Origin: an uncultured Eubacteriales bacterium
GTDB taxonomy: Bacteria; Bacillota; Clostridia; Lachnospirales; Anaerotignaceae
Direction: 5' to 3'
Assembly: GCA_902406135.1 (NCBI GenBank)
Contig: CABPCX010000076.1
Coordinates: 1-7,803, forward strand
DNA: 7,803 nt
How positions within the stretch are numbered: position 1 is the first letter of the stretch; each line of letters starts with the position of its first letter. Made by a program: the position numbers and the translations under genes. Under the pieces are notes generated by a model. That model searched no databases. It saw only the letters and a program-made list of their open reading frames with translations, and was not told where the DNA came from. Of this stretch, positions 4,951 to 7,803 are shown in pieces.

Positions 4951-7431
4951 ATGCAGGGTAATTTTACAGAAAAAGCTAGAGAAGCAATTACAAAGGCTCA
5001 ACAGTATGCGGTTCATCTTGGACATAACTATGTAGGAACAGAACATATCCTTCTTGGTCTTGTCGGAGTTAAGGACAGCGTTGCGTCAAAGGCCATTGAG
5101 GCTCAGGGCGTAACTGAAGAAGCCATTACAGAAAAAATAGAGGAACTTGTAGGCATCAATAACGGAGGCGGATACTATCCTCAGGATTTCACACCCAGGT
5201 CAAAGAGAGTTATTGATATGAGTGTTCAGGAATCAATAAAAATGGGTACAGGATATGTAGGCACAGAGCACATTCTCCTTGCCCTTATGCAGGAGCAGGA
5301 TTCAATTGCTGTAAGAATACTTGCATCCCTCGGAGTAAACGGACAGAAACTTTATGAAGATGTTATGACAATGCTTGGTGAAGGCGGAAGCAGCACAAGC
5401 GGCTCAGGCGACGGAAAGAGCGCCACACCTACACTGGATAAATTCAGCAGAGACTTTACAAAAATGGCATCTGAAAGCAAGTTTGACCCCATTGTCGGAC
5501 GTGACAAGGAAATCGAACGTGTTATCCAGATACTGAGCAGAAGAACAAAGAACAATCCTTGTCTTGTAGGTGACCCCGGTGTCGGCAAATCAGCCATCGT
5601 TGAGGGCCTGGCACAGGAAATATATGAAGGAAACGTACCTTCAACCCTTAAGGATAAGAGAATTGTATCCCTTGACCTTTCTTCTATGATTGCAGGCTCT
5701 AAATACAGAGGCGAATTTGAGGAAAGAATCAAAAAAGTCATTGATGAGGTAAGAGAAGCAGGCAATGTTATCCTCTTCATTGATGAGATTCATACAATAA
5801 TCGGAGCCGGCGGTGCAGAAGGCGCCATCGACGCATCAAATATTCTTAAACCTTCACTTGCAAGGGGCGAGCTTCAGCTTATCGGAGCAACAACCCTTGA
5901 GGAATACAGAAAATATATCGAAAAAGACGCAGCCCTTGAAAGACGTTTCCAGCAGGTAATGGTTAATGAGCCCAATGAGGAAGAGGCCGTTGCAATGCTT
6001 AAGGGACTTCGTGACAAATACGAGGCTCATCATAAGGTAAAAATAACGGATGAAGCCATTGAAGCAGCTGTAAAAATGTCTTCAAGATATATTACAGACA
6101 GATACCTTCCCGATAAAGCCATCGACCTTATGGACGAAGCTGCATCAAAGGTAAGACTTAAAACATATACGGCACCTACAAATGTAAAAGAGCTTGAGGA
6201 CAAGATTGCTTCCCTTGAAAAAGAGAAGGAAGCTGCCATCAAGACTGAGGAATTTGAAAAGGCTGCCAAAGTTAAAAAAGAGCAGACTGAACTTAAACAG
6301 AAGCTTGAAGACGCTAAGAAAGAATGGGACGAAAAGAACACCAAGACAGAACAGGTGGTTACTGAAGAAGAAATCGCCGATGTTGTATCAAAGTGGACAG
6401 GAGTTCCCGTACAGTCCATCAGACAGGAAGAAAGCGAAAGACTTATTAACCTTGAAAAGATCCTTCATGAACGTGTAATCGGTCAGGAAGAAGCTGTTTC
6501 GGCAGTGGCAAAGGCCATCAGACGAGGCAGAGTAGGACTTAAAGACCCTAAACGTCCTATCGGTTCATTCCTGTTCTTAGGACCTACCGGTGTAGGTAAG
6601 ACAGAACTTTCAAAGGCACTTGCAGAGGCACTCTTTGGCGATGAGGACGCAATGATAAGAATTGATATGTCCGAATACATGGAGAAGCATACGGTGTCTA
6701 AAATGATTGGTTCACCTCCGGGATATGTTGGATATGAAGAAGGCGGACAGCTCACAGAAAAAATAAGAAGAAAACCTTACAGTGTAGTTCTCTTTGACGA
6801 AATTGAGAAGGCATCACCCGATGTATTCAATATTATGCTCCAGATTCTTGATGACGGCCACATTACGGACGGCCAGGGCAGAAAGGTTGACTTTAAGAAC
6901 ACCGTTATCATTATGACATCAAATGCCGGAGCAAAGAATATAGTTGCGCCTAAGAAACTCGGATTTACAGCTGACAACAGCGAGGAAAAATCCTATAAGG
7001 CTATGAAGGATACGGTAATGGCAGAGGTAAAACATATGTTTAAGCCCGAGTTCATCAACCGTATAGATGATATAATTGTATTCCACCCTCTGAATGAAGA
7101 AAATGTCAAAGAAATCGTAAAACTTATGACAAACGAAATCATCAAGAGAGTAAAAGAGAATATGGATATCGACATCAGCTTTACAGATGAAGCCATTACT
7201 CTTATTGCTAAGGAAGGCTTTGACCCCGCATACGGTGCAAGACCTTTAAGACGTGAACTTCAGTCAAAGGTTGAGGACAGATTTGCCGAGGAATTCTTAA
7301 GAGACGCCATCAAGAAAGGCGACTGCGTAACTGTTGATGCAAAGGATAACGAACTTGTATTTAACAGCGGCAGAGAGGATAAGCCGGAAGAAACACAGGC
7401 AGAAAACAAGCCTGATGAACCTGAAAAGTAA
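4951..7431 (+). CDS. clpC: ClpC, AAA+ unfoldase of the ClpCP protease
   Basis: This 826-residue Hsp100 ATPase unfolds substrates, including arginine-phosphorylated proteins, and threads them into ClpP. The order is: N-domain with two Clp repeats (about 1-145), with TEH glutamates E31 and E106 matching the phospho-arginine-binding glutamates reported in B. subtilis ClpC; a Gly/Ser-rich linker (143-160); AAA-1 with Walker A GDPGVGKS (207-214), Walker B VILFIDE (273-279) and ERRF (330-333); a UVR-type middle domain (about 412-462); AAA-2 with Walker A GPTGVGKT (544-551) and Walker B VVLFDE (612-617); the ClpP-docking LGF (670-672); sensor-2 GARPLRR (762-768); and an acidic tail. The start is ATG 4951, eight bases after AAAGGAG (4936-4942); the in-frame GTG at 4942 overlaps that site. 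It lies 29 bases after mcsB. Codon use (CGT, ATC) suggests higher expression than the upstream genes. Confidence 0.97.
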   Translation: MQGNFTEKAREAITKAQQYAVHLGHNYVGTEHILLGLVGVKDSVASKAIEAQGVTEEAITEKIEELVGINNGGGYYPQDFTPRSKRVIDMSVQESIKMGTGYVGTEHILLALMQEQDSIAVRILASLGVNGQKLYEDVMTMLGEGGSSTSGSGDGKSATPTLDKFSRDFTKMASESKFDPIVGRDKEIERVIQILSRRTKNNPCLVGDPGVGKSAIVEGLAQEIYEGNVPSTLKDKRIVSLDLSSMIAGSKYRGEFEERIKKVIDEVREAGNVILFIDEIHTIIGAGGAEGAIDASNILKPSLARGELQLIGATTLEEYRKYIEKDAALERRFQQVMVNEPNEEEAVAMLKGLRDKYEAHHKVKITDEAIEAAVKMSSRYITDRYLPDKAIDLMDEAASKVRLKTYTAPTNVKELEDKIASLEKEKEAAIKTEEFEKAAKVKKEQTELKQKLEDAKKEWDEKNTKTEQVVTEEEIADVVSKWTGVPVQSIRQEESERLINLEKILHERVIGQEEAVSAVAKAIRRGRVGLKDPKRPIGSFLFLGPTGVGKTELSKALAEALFGDEDAMIRIDMSEYMEKHTVSKMIGSPPGYVGYEEGGQLTEKIRRKPYSVVLFDEIEKASPDVFNIMLQILDDGHITDGQGRKVDFKNTVIIMTSNAGAKNIVAPKKLGFTADNSEEKSYKAMKDTVMAEVKHMFKPEFINRIDDIIVFHPLNEENVKEIVKLMTNEIIKRVKENMDIDISFTDEAITLIAKEGFDPAYGARPLRRELQSKVEDRFAEEFLRDAIKKGDCVTVDAKDNELVFNSGREDKPEETQAENKPDEPEK

Positions 7432-7446
7432 AATAAAGTAACCTTA

Positions 7447-7511
7447 CAGCGCTGCAGATAATTTATGTTTACAGAATAAAATATAAAGGTATTTGCGGCG
7501 CTGATTTTTTT
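7447..7511 (+). terminator. Long-stem intrinsic terminator of the clpC operon
   Basis: CAGCGCTGCAGATA (7447-7460) pairs over 14 positions (two wobbles) with TATTTGCGGCGCTG (7490-7503), followed by ATTTTTTT (7504-7511). The loop is long (29 bases), but TTTAT (7462-7466) and ATAAA (7483-7487) inside it can extend the stem. It separates the heat-shock operon from the metal-transport gene and excludes a longer clpC-radA-type operon. Confidence 0.85.
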
Positions 7512-7541
7512 GTCAAAATGTTAGGGCATAGAAACTTTTTC

Positions 7542-7570
7542 TTGACTACGGCAATAAATAATGGTATATT
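7542..7570 (+). promoter_or_regulatory. Promoter of the copper-ATPase gene
   Basis: TTGACT (7542-7547), a 17-base spacer and TATATT (7565-7570) give a strong sigma-A promoter, with a start near 7577. At that point lies the short dyad GGCT-AA-AGCC (7577-7586), a possible binding site for a metal-responsive repressor. It does not match the CopY box (TACAnnTGTA) or the G/C-tract CsoR operator well, so no regulator is assigned. Confidence 0.7.
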
Positions 7571-7608
7571 ATTAGTGGCTAAAGCCTAGTATTTAAGTAG
7601 GTGATTAA

Positions 7609-7803
7609 ATGGATAAAAAATTTGACGTAACAGGAATGACCTGCAGTGCCTGCTCATCACATGTTGAAAAGAGCGTGTGCAAACTTGTAGGTGAAGGAAA
7701 TGTAAGCGTAAGCCTGCTTACAAACAGTATGCAGGTCAGCTATGATGAAAGCAAAATAAGTGAAAACGACATAATCAAGGCCGTTGAGGATGCCGGATAC
7801 GGA
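7609..7803 (+). CDS. copA: N-terminus of a copper-translocating P-type ATPase (partial)
   Basis: The first 65 codons are present; the gene runs off the right edge. They form a complete heavy-metal-associated (HMA) domain with the metal-binding motif GMTCSAC (9-15; cysteines C12 and C15), the helix SSHVEKSV, and the closing block IIKAVEDAGYG (55-65). In CopA-type ATPases this domain accepts Cu(I) from a chaperone before export across the membrane by the P1B transporter core, which would lie outside the window. A free-standing CopZ chaperone of about 70 residues would look the same up to this point and cannot be excluded; the adjacent SSHVEKSV and closing sequence remind me more of clostridial CopA. 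The ribosome binding site is a modest TAGGTG (7598-7603) five bases before the ATG. A strong terminator upstream shows it is independent of the Clp operon. Confidence 0.78.
   Translation, partial: MDKKFDVTGMTCSACSSHVEKSVCKLVGEGNVSVSLLTNSMQVSYDESKISENDIIKAVEDAGYG

Noticed and set aside
5352..5780. 142-codon open frame on the minus strand inside clpC, and similar ones at 6030-6419 and within the GH13 gene
   Set aside because: Serine/leucine-rich shadow of strongly conserved coding sequence on the other strand; no ribosome binding site and no recognisable protein.
6194..6478. 94-codon + strand open frame within clpC (lysine/arginine/leucine-rich)
   Set aside because: Out-of-frame reading of the charged coiled-coil middle domain of ClpC; the clpC frame is intact and conserved here.
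1..7803. CRISPR array, tRNA, insertion sequence or phage genes
   Set aside because: No regularly spaced repeats, cloverleaf with CCA-type end, transposase or integrase motifs were seen; coding sequence is ordinary and gene spacing is tight outside the control regions.

Overview
The window is chromosomal, low-to-moderate GC DNA from a Gram-positive Clostridia-type bacterium. The best guess is a Lachnospiraceae-like gut anaerobe. The evidence is strong AGGAGG-type ribosome binding sites, TTGACA/TATAAT-type promoters, an McsA-McsB-ClpC protein quality-control operon, and a GH13 enzyme of the long cytoplasmic type I associate with that family. The taxonomic call is inference; there is no rRNA in the window to anchor it. 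All genes lie on the + strand.

Layout. (1) Positions 1-110 are the last 35 codons of an unidentified gene. (2) Positions 111-433 are intergenic and hold the least expected item: a near-consensus promoter (148-176) placed exactly upstream of three consecutive hairpins (184-282). The last hairpin is an intrinsic terminator, so together they form a candidate small RNA of about 100 nt with C-rich loops. A second, weaker promoter at 322-350 probably serves the next gene. (3) Positions 434-3146 hold a 680-residue neopullulanase/cyclomaltodextrinase-like GH13 enzyme, followed 7 bases later by a short RluA-family pseudouridine synthase. (4) Positions 3147-3390 are the control region of the Clp operon: an AT-rich stretch, an extended -10 promoter (3185-3212) and a CIRCE-like element (3272-3298) in the leader. 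(5) Positions 3391-7431 hold mcsA, mcsB and clpC, ended by a long-stem terminator (7447-7511). (6) From 7542 a new promoter drives a copper-type P-type ATPase gene that runs off the window.

How the genes work together. McsA activates the arginine kinase McsB. Phospho-arginine marks proteins for the ClpC unfoldase, which feeds the ClpP protease. The residues needed for this logic are visible: McsA zinc cysteines, the McsB catalytic signature and RDxxRA phospho-arginine site, both ClpC N-domain glutamates, two Walker A/B pairs and the LGF ClpP loop. What is missing is ctsR, the repressor gene that normally heads this operon in Firmicutes. I also see no CtsR operator, only a degenerate CIRCE (HrcA-type) site. 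This apparent swap of regulator, and the candidate small RNA, are the two points most worth following.
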